Shown piece after piece: positions 1 to 11,570 of a stretch of 64,000 bases of DNA (position 1 is the first letter of the stretch; every line of letters begins with the position of its first letter). The notes beneath the pieces are model-generated. The model was not told the origin of the DNA. It saw only the letters and a list, made by a program, of their open reading frames with translations, and did not search any database. Source of the DNA: Glandiceps talaboti (Eukaryota; Hemichordata; Enteropneusta; Spengelidae); the NCBI RefSeq assembly GCF_964340395.1, contig NC_135549.1, positions 9,564,342 to 9,628,341 of the forward strand. Direction: 5' to 3'. The translations under genes were made by a program, and so were the position numbers.

Positions 1-109
1 CTTCAATTACTTTATATAACTAATTACAAGCTTATGAAAACACAGCAAGCTTAGCAGCAACTGGGCAAAGTGTCAGACCACAAACAGTTTCCTACATTAT
101 TGTCATGTT

Positions 110-233
110 TCTGGCTATAACTATGAAACTTTTTTTTGATGTTTGAAGTTCTATATCTGACACTGGCTTCTGGCTATAACTACGGATTTGTTGTTGTTGA
201 AGTTTGAAGTTCTGTATCTGACACTGGTTTGTT
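110..233. repeat. Two-copy tandem repeat, unit about 59 bp
   Basis: The phrase CTGGCTATAACTA occurs at about 112 and 171. Each copy is followed by a similar TTTGAAGTTCT and TCTGACACTGG stretch. The copies differ in the T-rich middle, where the second has a TTG run. It is a simple intronic duplication. Confidence 0.7.
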
Positions 234-251
234 GAAGTGAAGTAAATGACA

Positions 252-252
252 G

Positions 253-286
<34 letters not shown>
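252..286. repeat. (GTT)n microsatellite
   Basis: About twelve uninterrupted GTT triplets, next to other TTG-rich sequence at 187-200 and 286-300. Confidence 0.95.
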
Positions 287-534
287 GTTTGCTGTTGTTG
301 AGATAAAGGTGACTTACTCTAAGAATTCAGTTAGTTCTTTACTGCTACATGTAGACCAGGACCATGGATTTGTGTTGTAATTCAAAGTTGGTGCCATTAC
401 GTGATATTTTCCTTTTCTGTGATCACATTTTTTGCTATCATCATGAGGTAAATTAAAACTGAAAACAAGAACACAGAAATAATTGGACTATTTGAAGTGA
501 ATCATGAACAGTACAAACTATAATTCATATATAT

Positions 535-960
535 ATAGAAAACACAGAAAGTTTATTTTCAAAAACTGTTTTGAATTTTACTAAAGGTTACAACCAAATA
601 CCTTCTGAGGAAAATACAGCTACACATTTCACAATATTGAGAGATTATTGTCAAAAATAATTTAGAATCTTGTGATGTATTTGCACCAAATATGTTTTAT
701 GGAAAATACAGCTACATTTCATAATATTGGCCATAACAAATTAAATATTGTCAAATTTATTCAGAACCTCTTCACAAATTACCTGTTGTAGAAAATACAG
801 CTGTAAAACATATTGGACAATAAAAGGAAAGTTTGGAAAGTTTAATCATAAATTATCAAGTGTCTCTCCAAATGTTAGCAACAAATCCCTATTGTGGAAA
901 ATACAGATACTAACTATCACAGTATCGGACAGTAAAGAAAGTTTTCAGTTGAAAATCATT
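535..960. repeat. Degenerate tandem array, unit about 90-106 bp
   Basis: The anchor GAAAATACAG recurs near 610, 702, 791 and 898, with a weaker copy (GAAAACACAG) near 538. Copies share ACATTTCA, AATATTG and an AAAGTTT or AAATTTA stretch. Identity between copies is modest, which points to an old array. It lies wholly in intron. Confidence 0.65.
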
Positions 961-1363
961 TAAAATCTCTCAATGTGTACCTTCAAATTACGCTTTGATG
1001 AAAGCACAACTACTTAAAAGTCTTTGTAGTTTTGTAGGTTCTTCTTGTTATGTCATGCTATCAATAGTAAATGTCAACACTCCATCATCCTATTTGCTAT
1101 ATTTGTACTTCTATTTAGACTTCCACAAAAGCTGCATCACAACATTTTGACCACAATTTTAAGTATTTTGATTTCAACTTTGATGTTAATGTAATACACC
1201 TGGCTCAGTATCAAGCTGGGGTAGTCTCCACATACCTCAGAAGTTTCAGTTTTCCGATTACGAAACATTTGAGTGGATGCGGTCTATTTTTGGACACAGT
1301 TGGATAAAAATTTGAATTTTTTAAGATTTCCCCCCAGATTTTTGATATGCTGTATTAACTTAC

Positions 1364-1469
1364 ACATGTCCCACTTCATGGGCAATTGTAAATGCTGCAC
1401 TAAGGCCATTGTCTTCTATAATTGAACAGCTGCGATAGGGATCACACATCGTACCCAACTCTGCTAACC
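1364..1469 (-). CDS. ADAMTS metalloprotease, exon with first half of the zinc-binding motif
   Basis: A 106-bp internal exon, read on the minus strand. The acceptor is a T-rich tract ending CAACAG (G at 1470) and the donor is GTAAGT at 1363-1358. The first two bases complete a Gly codon from the previous exon. The translation runs [14 protein letters not shown], then a short acidic stretch, then [11 protein letters not shown], and ends in a split Val codon. AHEVGH at 1366-1383 is the first half of the HExxHxxGxxH zinc site; the Glu is the general base and the two His are zinc ligands. The third His must be in the next exon, outside the window. Two Cys of the catalytic-domain disulfides are present. 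The CDPYRSC and EDNGLS signatures are, from knowledge of the family, closest to ADAMTS9/ADAMTS20/GON-1 rather than to ADAMTS10 or ADAMTS16 types. The enzyme would act outside the cell on proteoglycans; this is inferred from the subgroup. Confidence 0.96.
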
Positions 1470-2018
1470 CTGTTGAAAAAACAAGTTCAGTTTATCTTGA
1501 TTGGAGCGGCCAACTTCAATGACAACACACTTGTATGTTAAGAAAATATTCCTGGCAATTGTTAGTATCATTTGCTAAGTGATCAGTCTGTTCACTTTAA
1601 CAGCAGTAAGTCAATACTCACTCTCTTCATTTTCCTTATTTTGTTGAATAAAACTTCTGAGAAAACATTTTTTTAAAACTTGAATGAGTCACTGATCTCA
1701 AATTATGAGGTATATTTTTTTAGAGCAAGGACAACATTCTTCTGTTCATTGTTTTGATCCTAATTGTCTGCAGGTTAAAGATATTACCAAGTACTTTTTT
1801 GAAATAAAAATGTTGTTACCGTGGCAATGTAAGGTTTAGTACTCACAGTAGCATGGTTCGAGAAACATGTAAAGCTTGGTAAAACCTTGCTTTAGGCTAC
1901 CTTCCCTTTCTTTCCCCTTTTATCGGCAAATTTACTGCCTTGAAAGATGTGTCCTTTCAGTGATTGTTGTATATATCTATTCAACTGTAAGTAGCAATCC
2001 TCAACACACACACACACA

Positions 2019-2081
<63 letters not shown>

Positions 2082-2285
2082 GCGTGCGCACGCACACACA
2101 CACAGCATAGAGTTTTCTGACGTACGTCAAACTAGTCAAATTTGGTTGCTAAAATGTCAATATGGTTTATATCATATATGTAGCATGTAATGTGGCTGAT
2201 CAACAGACATGGTGGTTTGTTCAGTTGGTCTATGCTATATCCTTTCGATAACTAACACATGTAAAACCTAAAACAGCATACTTAC
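1470..2285 (-). other. Intron, 816 bp
   Basis: A short intron between the 41-bp and 106-bp ADAMTS exons, GTAAG to CAACAG on the minus strand. Apart from the CA/CG repeat at 2003-2104 I see only AT-rich sequence. The open frames at 1876-2190 (+) and 1892-2101 (-) are products of the dinucleotide repeat. Confidence 0.9.
2003..2104. repeat. (CA)n microsatellite with CG interruptions
   Basis: About 100 bp of almost perfect alternating purine-pyrimidine sequence. It is mainly CA, with CGCG near 2019 and a longer CGCGCGTGCGCACGC block near 2079-2093. Such sequence can adopt left-handed Z-DNA. It sits within the 816-bp intron, about 180 bp from the 41-bp exon. Confidence 0.97.
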
Positions 2286-2326
2286 CTAGCGTGTCACATT
2301 TTGTGGAAGACCTGCATATATCTTGC
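2286..2326 (-). CDS. ADAMTS metalloprotease, 41-bp micro-exon in the catalytic domain
   Basis: A very short exon on the minus strand, with acceptor TTTCAG ending at 2327 and donor GTAAG at 2285-2281. Its first G completes an Arg codon begun in the preceding exon (LLT-R). It then reads QDICRSSTKCDTL and ends with the first base of a Gly codon. QDIC followed by KCDTLG is a hallmark stretch of the ADAMTS catalytic domain just before the zinc site, with two conserved Cys. The phases fit exactly on both sides, which makes the call secure despite the length. It is too short to be found by open-frame scanning. Confidence 0.96.
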
Positions 2327-3012
2327 CTGAAATAAAACATAATGAAACCATTTTAGCAACAAAAAGTAATAACTTGGCTAATTATCACAATAATAATTGA
2401 TTTCATAATTTCACAACATTTAAATTGCATTTACTTATAATTATAGTTAACACCATTTTGCAACTTTCTCTGTTCCAGTTTTAAATCACCCTGTCATGGA
2501 AGCATTTTCTGTTAGGAGAATTTATATCTCATCAGCACACTCTATGATTAGTTAGTTGATGAAAGTATATACCTACAAGTACACTTGTGCCAAACTTTTA
2601 ATGCTTTGCTTTTTAGAAAATTTCTTAAAAAGGTCATGCAAATGTTAATAGTGCATGCATGCATTTCCATGCAGCTTAGCGAGCTTCTAGTTCTAGTCAG
2701 CTCTAACCTCAAACAATGGAGATCTAGGTAAAACTTGTTTATAGCTAAACAGACTATGCATGCATTGCAACTAGAATAAAGAAATGAATGGTACCCCAAC
2801 AGTCTATCACTTTCACTATATGCTAATGTTACTGTGTGGTCATTTGTGAAGCATAGAGTGTCATAGACTATCAGAGCACCACCACAACTTTTTTTTTCAT
2901 CTGGTATTCTTTGTAAGAAAGGCAGTTATAGTTAGTCGCATGCATTGAATGATTGAAGAATTGAGATGCATAGGTTAATTAGAGTAGAACATAGACATTT
3001 CTGTTAGCTGTT

Positions 3013-3026
3013 AACAGAGGGCGCTA
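3013..3026 (+). promoter_or_regulatory. Possible CTCF-type half motif
   Basis: AACAGAGGGCGCTA matches the right half (AGRKGGCRS) of the animal CTCF consensus; the left CCAS part is poor. It lies about 700 bp upstream of the micro-exon in transcription sense. A single partial match may be chance. Confidence 0.25.
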
Positions 3027-3967
3027 AGTACAATTGTTAGAATATGTTACCTGACAGAGTAAATTCAGTCCTTGTTAGCAGAACAGAGAAAGAAGAACAG
3101 TTATTAGTTAGTACAGGAAAAGATATACAACAACAGGGAAACTATCACTAAGTGTAAAATTGAATTATCAATTTTGATAACATTTTCATCCCACAGAAGC
3201 AATAGAGATAGAAATGGTATTTGTCATATTTTAAGTTTTTTAAAAGTGACTTTTGTGATTTGTCAACAATATGAAATTTATTTCATCAGTATTTACTCTT
3301 GCTTTGATATCATTTGACAAAGTACAGTGCTACCAGACAGAACTTTTTCTTTCTATCTAAAATTGAGTTTTTCTTTACAGATATTTTATACTATATGTGT
3401 GTCTTTAAATTAAAGACTGTTATTTTGTATGGCTCCTGATTTTTTATTATTATTAAAACTAATTCTTTAGCCATCAATCTGTTGGTTGCTAGTATATAGA
3501 AACACATGAAATCTACTTCTAGCCCTCAGTGTACTGGTTATAAATGCTATTGGAACCTTCAGGTAATAAGATGTATTGCACACAGTGCTATTACATGTAA
3601 GAAATTCCACTTTGTGAAACTTTCACAATATCACATTATCTTGTGATAGACTTACATGTATCAATGTATAGAAAACATGTGAGAATAGCTGAAATGTGTG
3701 ACAGTCTTTTGTTGAGTAGTCGAGAAAGCTGAAGACAAGATGAAGACAAGTCATGTACAATGGTAATGAAATCGGTAAACCATGCACTCTGTTGCCATAA
3801 TCAATGATGACAGGCTGAGCTACAAACCAGCTAGGTATCAAAGTGTGAAGTAGCTAACAATGGTAGACAACAAACAAATTAAAGGAAGGATTTAGTTGAG
3901 TTGACACAGTAATAGATTTGTCCTTGGATAAACTGATCCTGTTTTTCACATCAGACTCCAACTAATT

Positions 3968-4131
3968 CACCTTGGCTTAGTGTCTGCTACTCAGGTATAA
4001 AAATCAAACAACATCATCACAGCCAATGGAAAGGAATGTTACAAACACACTTTGGCTTAGTGCATTGCTACTTCGGAGCTTACAATCTGACCACATCATC
4101 ACAGCCAGTGGAATGGCATGTTAAAAAGTCG
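3968..4131. repeat. Two-copy tandem repeat, unit 80 bp
   Basis: TTGGCTTAGTG begins at 3972 and again at 4052. Both copies contain CATCATCACAGCCA followed by a GTGGAATG or ATGGAAAGGAATG stretch. The 82-codon frame at 4036-4284 (+) crosses this and is not supported as a gene. Confidence 0.7.
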
Positions 4132-5479
4132 GAAGTTCCATATGGAACATGCTGGATTTTTGTCCTTCAAGACCTGTACTTCATTTCCTATCTGATAGCA
4201 CCATGTGGACATCAGGCAGCTATAAGAGTGTGCAACCTTTACTACTATGCCATACTGTGGCTATTAAACCCAACATTTTGGTAACCTACTCCTGCATGTT
4301 TTCAAATTTGCAATAATGTACAGGCAATAGAATTTGCAAGTTGTACAGTCTGGGTTTAGCATGTTTTGGTGATAACTACAGTTGGATTTTAAACACAGTC
4401 ACACATGGTACACGTTTCCCTAACATGGTTCTCACTGTGCTTGAGGAGATGGCTTATTCATATCTGGACATTTAGAAAAAATTACCTCTGTACTTATTTA
4501 TTCTCTTCTATTAACAGGAATGGTACTAAGTAAGAACTAAAATAACTGGCTTCACAACATGTGACAAGTTTACGTCTGTATACAATACAAGCCAAAGAAG
4601 GCTGAGTGATTTTATCCTACACTAATGATTTATGCTCTGAGTTTGGAGTTACTACAAAATACATGAGTATGGTTCCTGAGCAAGGAAACAATATTTTTTA
4701 TTATAGCTTCTCAATGGTACCTTACATCCAGTTTCCAGTGCAATTTCTATTTTAGCCTTGAATTGAGGATTGTCCTGCTGTTCAGATTTATTCAACACCA
4801 AATGTAGGGCATCCATAAAGTTAAGACTACAGTTTGCTGTATCACAAGTCCTTCTATCACACTCCCTCTATCACACGTAATGCATTCTATAAATAACCCA
4901 TTTGTATAAAGTGCCCTTTATTCATTCTTTGTTATAATGAGGTTTTAATTCTAGAAACATTTGTTTGTTTGTTTGTTACTTAGTAAATGTAATAATGACA
5001 TAAACCCATCACCAACAAAGTGAAAACTGCATTCATTGTGTCCACAGATAACAGCATATGTGACATACAACAGATATTAAAGGTTGGAATCACATTTCTT
5101 TATTTTGTGCAAAAAGTCTACTATTTTTAGGGGATGTTATATAGACAGATATTTAAAGATTAAGATAGATCCAAAGATGTCTGGCAGTCCTGAATAACCA
5201 CCCACTGTTATATTCAGGAAGTTGAAGATATAGGAATTACAGATGGCTTATGTTGGGTAAAATAACACACAACTGAATGTTTACATGAGTAATCACAGGT
5301 TTTTAAGTTAAATTTTGCAAATATTCAACCTGTCATAATATTTCATTAAACTACAAATAATGCTATCACAATGGTATGACATAAAATTAGTTACTTGTTT
5401 TTTGGCAATTTGTAAACATTTCTAAGACATTTTACTTTAATTTGTTCATTTATGTACAAACCAAAGCATAGTGACTGAG

Positions 5480-6011
5480 CCACAGTCACTTGTGAGCTAA
5501 TATTCTTTCCCAGGATTGTAATACTCTAGTCTAGAATGACCATAATACAAAATAATGACATTATATTAGGTATTTACGATATTCAAAAAATACCATTGTT
5601 GGTGATTGTTCCGGAATTTACCAAAGTCAGGAAACAGTGGAAGATGCACGGCAATTTCAGTGATCCGTTTTAATTCTGAAATCAACAAATATAACTGAAA
5701 CATAACCACCCAAACTAATCTGCAACAATATTTATCCAAAATGTGTTTTCTAATGAAATACGTCCACATGATAGGACATTACGTCATTCGTGGTCACAAC
5801 GGCAATACCTTACAACCAATCAGCAACACGCTAAGAATAGCAACGTAATATGAACATGATATATTCGTTCATTAAAATATTGAAGAATGGCGTAATGTCC
5901 CGTCATCAATTGTTTCATGGCGGGTCATTTAAATGTGGACGTATTTCATTAAAATATAGTAGAATATTACCATCATCCTGGAATAGAATATTAGCTCACA
6001 AGTGACTGTGG
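5480..6011. mobile_element. Palindromic non-autonomous DNA transposon (MITE), 532 bp
   Basis: The left end reads CCACAGTCACTTGTGAGC and the right end is its reverse complement, GCTCACAAGTGACTGTGG. The inverted ends stay similar for about 36-50 bp. The sequence ACTGAG directly flanks both ends (5474-5479 and 6012-6017), consistent with a 6-bp target-site duplication. A second perfect 18-bp inverted pair lies inside (5752-5769 and 5933-5950) and an almost perfect 15-bp pair inside that (5774-5788 and 5885-5899). No transposase frame is present. The superfamily is not assigned. Confidence 0.8.
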
Positions 6012-9000
6012 ACTGAGCTCTTAATAAAGTCTTCAGTTAGAAACCATTTTTGGCCTAATATGAAATTCAACATAACTGTTATTAAATGGAGCTAGCATGT
6101 GACAATGAGTTATTCACTACTCACAATGAGTGACAAGAGCTAACTCATCAATGAGTTATACATTGTAGATGGACCAACAAGTCGTTTTGTTACACCTTGA
6201 TTGGTTTCTCAAGCTGATAGTTAAAGTTACGTTGGCTGGAAGCAAAATAGTGAAACCGCTGAGTTCAACAATTAGAATGATGTCTATACTCCTGCAGGTA
6301 ACACTTGAGATCTTCTGGATCCCTAGTTTTTATGAAAACCAATGTGTAATAACTGACAGGTAGTGCATCATATTCATTGACAAGTAGCTGTTGTCAAAAC
6401 CAAACAAAACACACCATTGATTGAACCAACTAGATTGATAACAAACATCAGTTTTCAGCCTGAGTTCCTCCGTTACTAGCAGGTGTTCATGTGAACAAAC
6501 ACTTGGACTGAATCCAGATCTTTTCAAACCCACAGCTCCAGAAACACAAAATCGAAAATAGTTGGGCTTAGGTTCGAAATCTCACTTCTTCAGCATCATT
6601 TCACTGAATATTGACATGGGTTACCTGTAAGTAGACCACTGTGTAGGGACAGTAACCATATTGATTTTCACCACTGTAAAAAGGTAATACTACACACAGC
6701 TTAATTACAAATCACATTTCTTCAGCCTCATTTCACTTCACTCAAGGAGTTTTTATCTGGAAGGACTTCTGATACCAGACACGATGGCTTTCTATAGATT
6801 TCTGGTGGTTGGATTCAACTTAGCTGTCAAATTAAGACACTTTTATTTCATAGTATTAAGATCTAAGCATCTGATGTTGACAGGTCTGTGTTTTTATTCT
6901 TTACCTTGCTAATCATCGGATTAAAGTGTTCACAATCGTTGCAACCTGACAGATACCTCTTATACAAGTATACTACTATGAGAACAAAACTTTACACATT
7001 GGGCATACATGAATGAACTTTCACAAACACACAAAGCCAAACACACTATAGTAATTATCCTGTTGTCAGAATCTATTAAACAAATGGGAATAAGAAGCTA
7101 GCAAAGAAAGGAAATTTCGATCTCTTTCTTCTAAGCGTCCATGGAGTTTTGATAATGTAATCTTGATTTGATTAAAAAGTGGGGTTTACAAAAATACTGT
7201 GACTTTTTGTGTGTTTTAATAATATACCATGGTTCATAAACAGAATAGCGCAAAAGCTTTATTTACATAACTAAATCCGTTAGTAAACATTTGGTTTAGG
7301 TCTATTGTTCTGGTCTATAGGAGGGTGGGGTTGTCATTATTTACTGATGTTGTGAAAATAAAACCAAATAAAAACACACACCATATATCGACTGATTTAC
7401 TGCTACAGTACTTCTTATAAAAGCTTAAATTCTTGTGCATAATATTGATATATCTGTTTTCAAGACAGCACAATAGATTATACAAACAAATTTCACTTTC
7501 TGGTGGAAGTCATATCTTTTGAAAATACAATACTGGAGAGAACTTGATATTAGAGTTTAAGATAAAATGTGGATATAATGTCCCTTGAGAAATCAGTGTT
7601 CTAGTGAGTCAAAGACCAAGTATATATCTCTCTCTAATATTTCTAATCTTTCCCTACAGAATACAAATAAAGCCCAATGGAATATCCTTCTTTGCTCCAA
7701 AGTATACGCCATTGTAATGACAAAATAAATGTTTCAGACTGACTATTTTAGTGAATCAATGAGATTGTTACATATTTTTCTTATACCATTTACTATCTGT
7801 CTAGACTTACTGTCTCATCTGGGACTGTTACAGTTTGCATATAGCTTCATAAAAAACATCAACATTGAATCTAACCAACAATTTCCTATTATTAATGGCA
7901 CCAAAAAATCTGAAAATCTGCACGCTTGATGTTGTATAGAGTCATGACATAACTATTAATAGTAGATTTTAATACATAGGGTTTTCTCTTGTCTTAGAAT
8001 TTTGTCTTTTCATGAGTCAGTAAAACATGAGATGGTTACACCTGTTGTATTGGTCACTGGTTAAGTGCTAATAAAGATAATTGGGTTAGAAATGCAGACT
8101 ATGTTACACCAAGGTGAATACTCTCATTATATGAGTGCCAATGAATGACCAGCCTCAGGGGAGCCCACTCTTACATTATCCAAGACACTGTTATATTTTC
8201 TAAAGTAACATAGTTTTATTTTGGAACCCCTTTTTTTATTTACAGTATCGTCGTGGCACACTGAGTTACAATTTCTGTACTGCATCTTAAGTCTTTTAAA
8301 ACTGTTTGCAATTACCTTAAAATAAGACACAATGAAAACAACCGTCTAAGTAATTCTTAAATGTACTGGTTTCCCACTCCTTAGCTTTGTCCAGTTCAAT
8401 CTACATTACTAGGTTAGTGAATGCAATGACCATATTTGGCAGTTTTTTTTTGTAAGGATTGCATGTACATTTAATATTGTTCCTACCAAAGGCTGTTGCA
8501 CTCATTAGAGATAATTATTTCAGCTACCTGGAGTCATTTTAGGCTGATGCTGATGACAGTGTATGCATGTATTCTATTTGGATGGTGATGCCATTCATTT
8601 AAAGAGGCATGTATAATTCCAGACTAGTATTGAGATTTTTGCTCTAAAAGGATAGAACTGATATAGTGTGTAAGTTTAATAAGATGCAAAGTGTAATGTT
8701 GGTAGTATCTTTTTTTAGTACATGCACCTGATAAATGGTAGACCCTGGAAATGTTTACTTATTTTAACATCTATTTACAAATTAAGTATTTGATGTAGAT
8801 GCTATGCTTTTAGATTGGAGTAATGATTTTTGAATCCATTCACAGCAAACCTCAAGAAGGAATTCTTACGAAAAAGTTTCCGATGTGGAAACAAGTCTGT
8901 TTCCCAATCAAATGTGGGAGAAAAGAACTTGTGTATGATGATACAAAGTATTTTACAACTTTCCTATTGCCTACAAACAGGATTCTCTTCATGGTATGGA

Positions 9001-9629
9001 GTGTGTATGGTCAGCATTTTTTTCTAACTTTTAATTTGAGCTGATCCAAGCAGTAACATGTAGATTAATATACAGAAGAATACAAGATAATACAAAGTGG
9101 GGAAACCAGTTAAGGTTACGATATTTCCCAACAGTGGCCACCATGTGTACTATACAGGTAATATAGTCGATACCCCAGGTTAGCTGGTAGAGAGGTACCT
9201 GACCTATGCTGCAGAGAAAGGAATGTTTACTTGTATACAGACTGACAGCATTTAGGGTTTATATATGCATAAACAATTAATTTACAAAGACAATCACTTG
9301 TTTACATTTTTATTCACTGGGCGCAAAATTAAAGTAAATAATGAAACATTCAAGCCAATAAATATATATTGATGAACATTTTTATCCAAATAACATGATG
9401 GTCTCAAATTTGTTGAATAATTCAATTTGTGTGGAACCACTTAACTTCATAAAGATTACTGCTGTGAAATCTGGCTGTATCCATGACTTCATTCTGACAC
9501 ATATTAGAGAATACGGAGAAAGACAGCAGATTACATCTACTTGGTCACTAGGGGTGCTGTTCAAGGACCCTTTAATGTGATGTAAATGAAGGCCATTGAT
9601 TGTAAAGCATGACAGTATTCCAATACTGA

Positions 9630-9850
9630 TGTGTTGTGTTGTGTTGTGTTGTGTTGTGTATGTATGTATGTATGTATGTATGTATGTATGTATGTATGTA
9701 TGTATGTATGTATGTATGTATGTATGTATGTATGTATGTGTGTGTGTGTATGTGTATGTATGTATGTATGTATGTATGTATGTATGTATGTATGTATGTA
9801 TGTATGTATGTATGTACGTACGTACATACACGTACGTACGTATGTATGTC
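9630..9850. repeat. Compound microsatellite: (TGTTG)n then (TGTA)n
   Basis: Five or six GTGTT-type pentamers (9630-9658) run into nearly 200 bp of TGTA tetramers. There is a TG-rich interruption near 9738-9752, and ACGT-containing variants (CGTACGTA, also self-complementary) occur at 9814-9841. The long low-complexity frames on both strands here (9382-9858, 9561-9880 and others, up to 206 codons) are translation artefacts of this repeat. Confidence 0.97.
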
Positions 9851-10691
9851 CCATTCAATCACTCAGGACAGCCAAGTTGACATCTGTCATGAGTTGTATT
9901 CATTACAATACTCCCAAACCAAGTACCAAGCTGACTACAGTTGATGACACTACAGCTGTCCTTGACTTCATTTCAAATACATATCTCACCAGTACTGGCA
10001 GTAGTTTAAGTCAACACTGGCCATTTCAAATTAACTTTCAGTTTCACAGCACCTTGATTGGTATCATTCCAACTGATCGACCACCCTCTGATCAGTATAA
10101 CCTTCCTTATTTGGGTCAAAACCATCTCAAAAAGTCTTTATGTTTTAGAGCACCATGGCGTCATTCTAACCAAGGGTCCATCATCTTCTGTGAATACCTC
10201 ACCATTACTTGGGTCAACACTGGCCATTTCAAACCAATCTTAAGTTTCTAACACAAGTTCACAGTATTTCACACCGTTTAACATACCAGCCTCCTTGTGC
10301 CAGTTTTATGTTTGTTAACTCGGCCGTGACAACAGTGCATATAAACATGCAACTATGGTCAATGCACTTTATTGGTGGTGAAATTCAGTCAAATATACAA
10401 CAGTGGCCTACTTCATGGATAAAATTCCACGACACAACTTAGTGTAATAGTCTGCAATTCTTGGTATACTTTACTGCAGTATACAAATATCTACAATGAA
10501 ATACACAGTTGCTAGCATAGCTGCCATGGATATCATGGGTTGATGGGATGACAAAATAATTGTAAATGTTACAGGGTTTGTTGAGAAATTTAATTGGTAG
10601 ATTAGAGCACACCTGTACACTTGGATGGGTCTGATTGGTCATTGTGAGGTGTACGAAAGCGTCAAAAGAATTTAGTAATTTACGCATTACT

Positions 10692-10731
10692 AGTCTGGAT
10701 GACCAGACTGTGGTTTAACCACACTCTGGTC
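10692..10731. other. Overlapping alternative hairpins
   Basis: AGTCTGG (10692-10698) pairs with CCAGACT (10703-10709). The overlapping GACCAGA (10701-10707) pairs with TCTGGTC (10725-10731), with TGTGGTT and AACCACA as the inner stem. The two folds exclude each other. It is probably the end of a dispersed element; no function is assigned. Confidence 0.45.
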
Positions 10732-11011
10732 AAAGTCCCTCAATCAGCACATATTCCTGTGCTCCCTCCTACAGCATTCATATAAACATGATTATGATCT
10801 TGCGTCTCCATGTGATTTAGTTTAAACGTACAGGCAGTGAAATCCTGGTTGGACATTGGACATCGTCAAAACAGCTGTACCAAATGAATATTTAATGAGC
10901 GGTGACGACAGCCCGTTATTACTAGTGACATGCGCTGTTGTGCTTTGCTCACTATGGGGTTGAACCATAATTAACACCTTTTGTCAGCGCCTTGACTATA
11001 CATGTACTTTG

Positions 11012-11055
11012 AGTGAAGGTATAAATCGTAACGATACTGTATAGGAACTAGACTA
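11012..11055 (-). repeat. Dispersed repeat, copy 1
   Basis: Reads GTATAAATCGTAACGAT, then TATAGGAACTAGAC. It is the reverse complement of the motif at 46843 and 61663 (GTTCCTATATGATATCGTTA). See also the copy at 14868-14910. Confidence 0.55.
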
Positions 11056-11500
11056 GGTGAAAACATAACAAACAAGATAAAAACTCATAAAGATATAGGC
11101 ATGTGGATTTTTTAAGATCAAAGTATATAACAGAAGATAAATATACCTCTATCATTGATTGGAATATGCTGCATATAGGTATAAATCTACACTAGAAATG
11201 ATATAGGTGACATCTTCACCTTCTACATACTCATGGCCTCATTAATGGAGAAATCATAAAGACTTGCTGTGACTTCAAATACTGCTATATTCCTGTATTA
11301 TGAAAGGTCACGTCATGGTTTAGCAATGATAGCATTAATACCAGCATGACGTATTATAATAACAACTACTGTACTTTCAAACTTTGTTTGTTTTCCTACA
11401 TTAGAAATAGTTACATTACATTGACATATGTCTACATTTGGCTTATCAAGTTCATAGCAATGTGAGTATATATGCTTTTAATATATGTATATGGTCAGGG

Positions 11501-11570
11501 CTGTGTGTGGCTGAGCAGTAATTTGTGTTTCTCTAATACCATAACTACCTGGGTTTGAACCTACCTATCA
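11501..11570 (+). repeat. tRNA-like SINE head (A and B boxes)
   Basis: TGGCTGAGCAGT at 11508-11519 resembles the RNA polymerase III A box. GGTTTGAACCT at 11552-11562 resembles the B box. The 44-bp start-to-start distance is normal for a tRNA. No full cloverleaf is evident and the 3' body is not recognised, so this is a decayed tRNA-derived retroposon head, not a tRNA gene. Confidence 0.5.

Larger units (their letters stand above)
1..1363 (-). other. Partial intron of the ADAMTS gene (downstream of the HEVGH exon)
   Basis: This is minus-strand intron following the donor at 1363-1358 (GTAAGT). I looked for an exon completing the zinc motif (a GxxH-D type continuation) and found none, so the next exon lies below position 1. 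The stretch holds a short duplication, a TTG microsatellite and a degenerate tandem array, listed separately. The rest is AT-rich with no recognisable feature. The 71-codon open frame at 748-963 (+) lies inside the tandem array and is not supported as a gene. Confidence 0.75.

Noticed and set aside
9382-10251. Long open frames on both strands (up to 206 codons) around 9630-9860
   Set aside because: They are translations of the TGTTG and TGTA microsatellite (repeating Tyr-Val-Cys-Met or Tyr-Ile-His-Thr residues) with no splice context.
11501-11570. Functional tRNA gene
   Set aside because: A- and B-box-like sequences are present but no acceptor stem or anticodon arm can be folded; a SINE head fits better.
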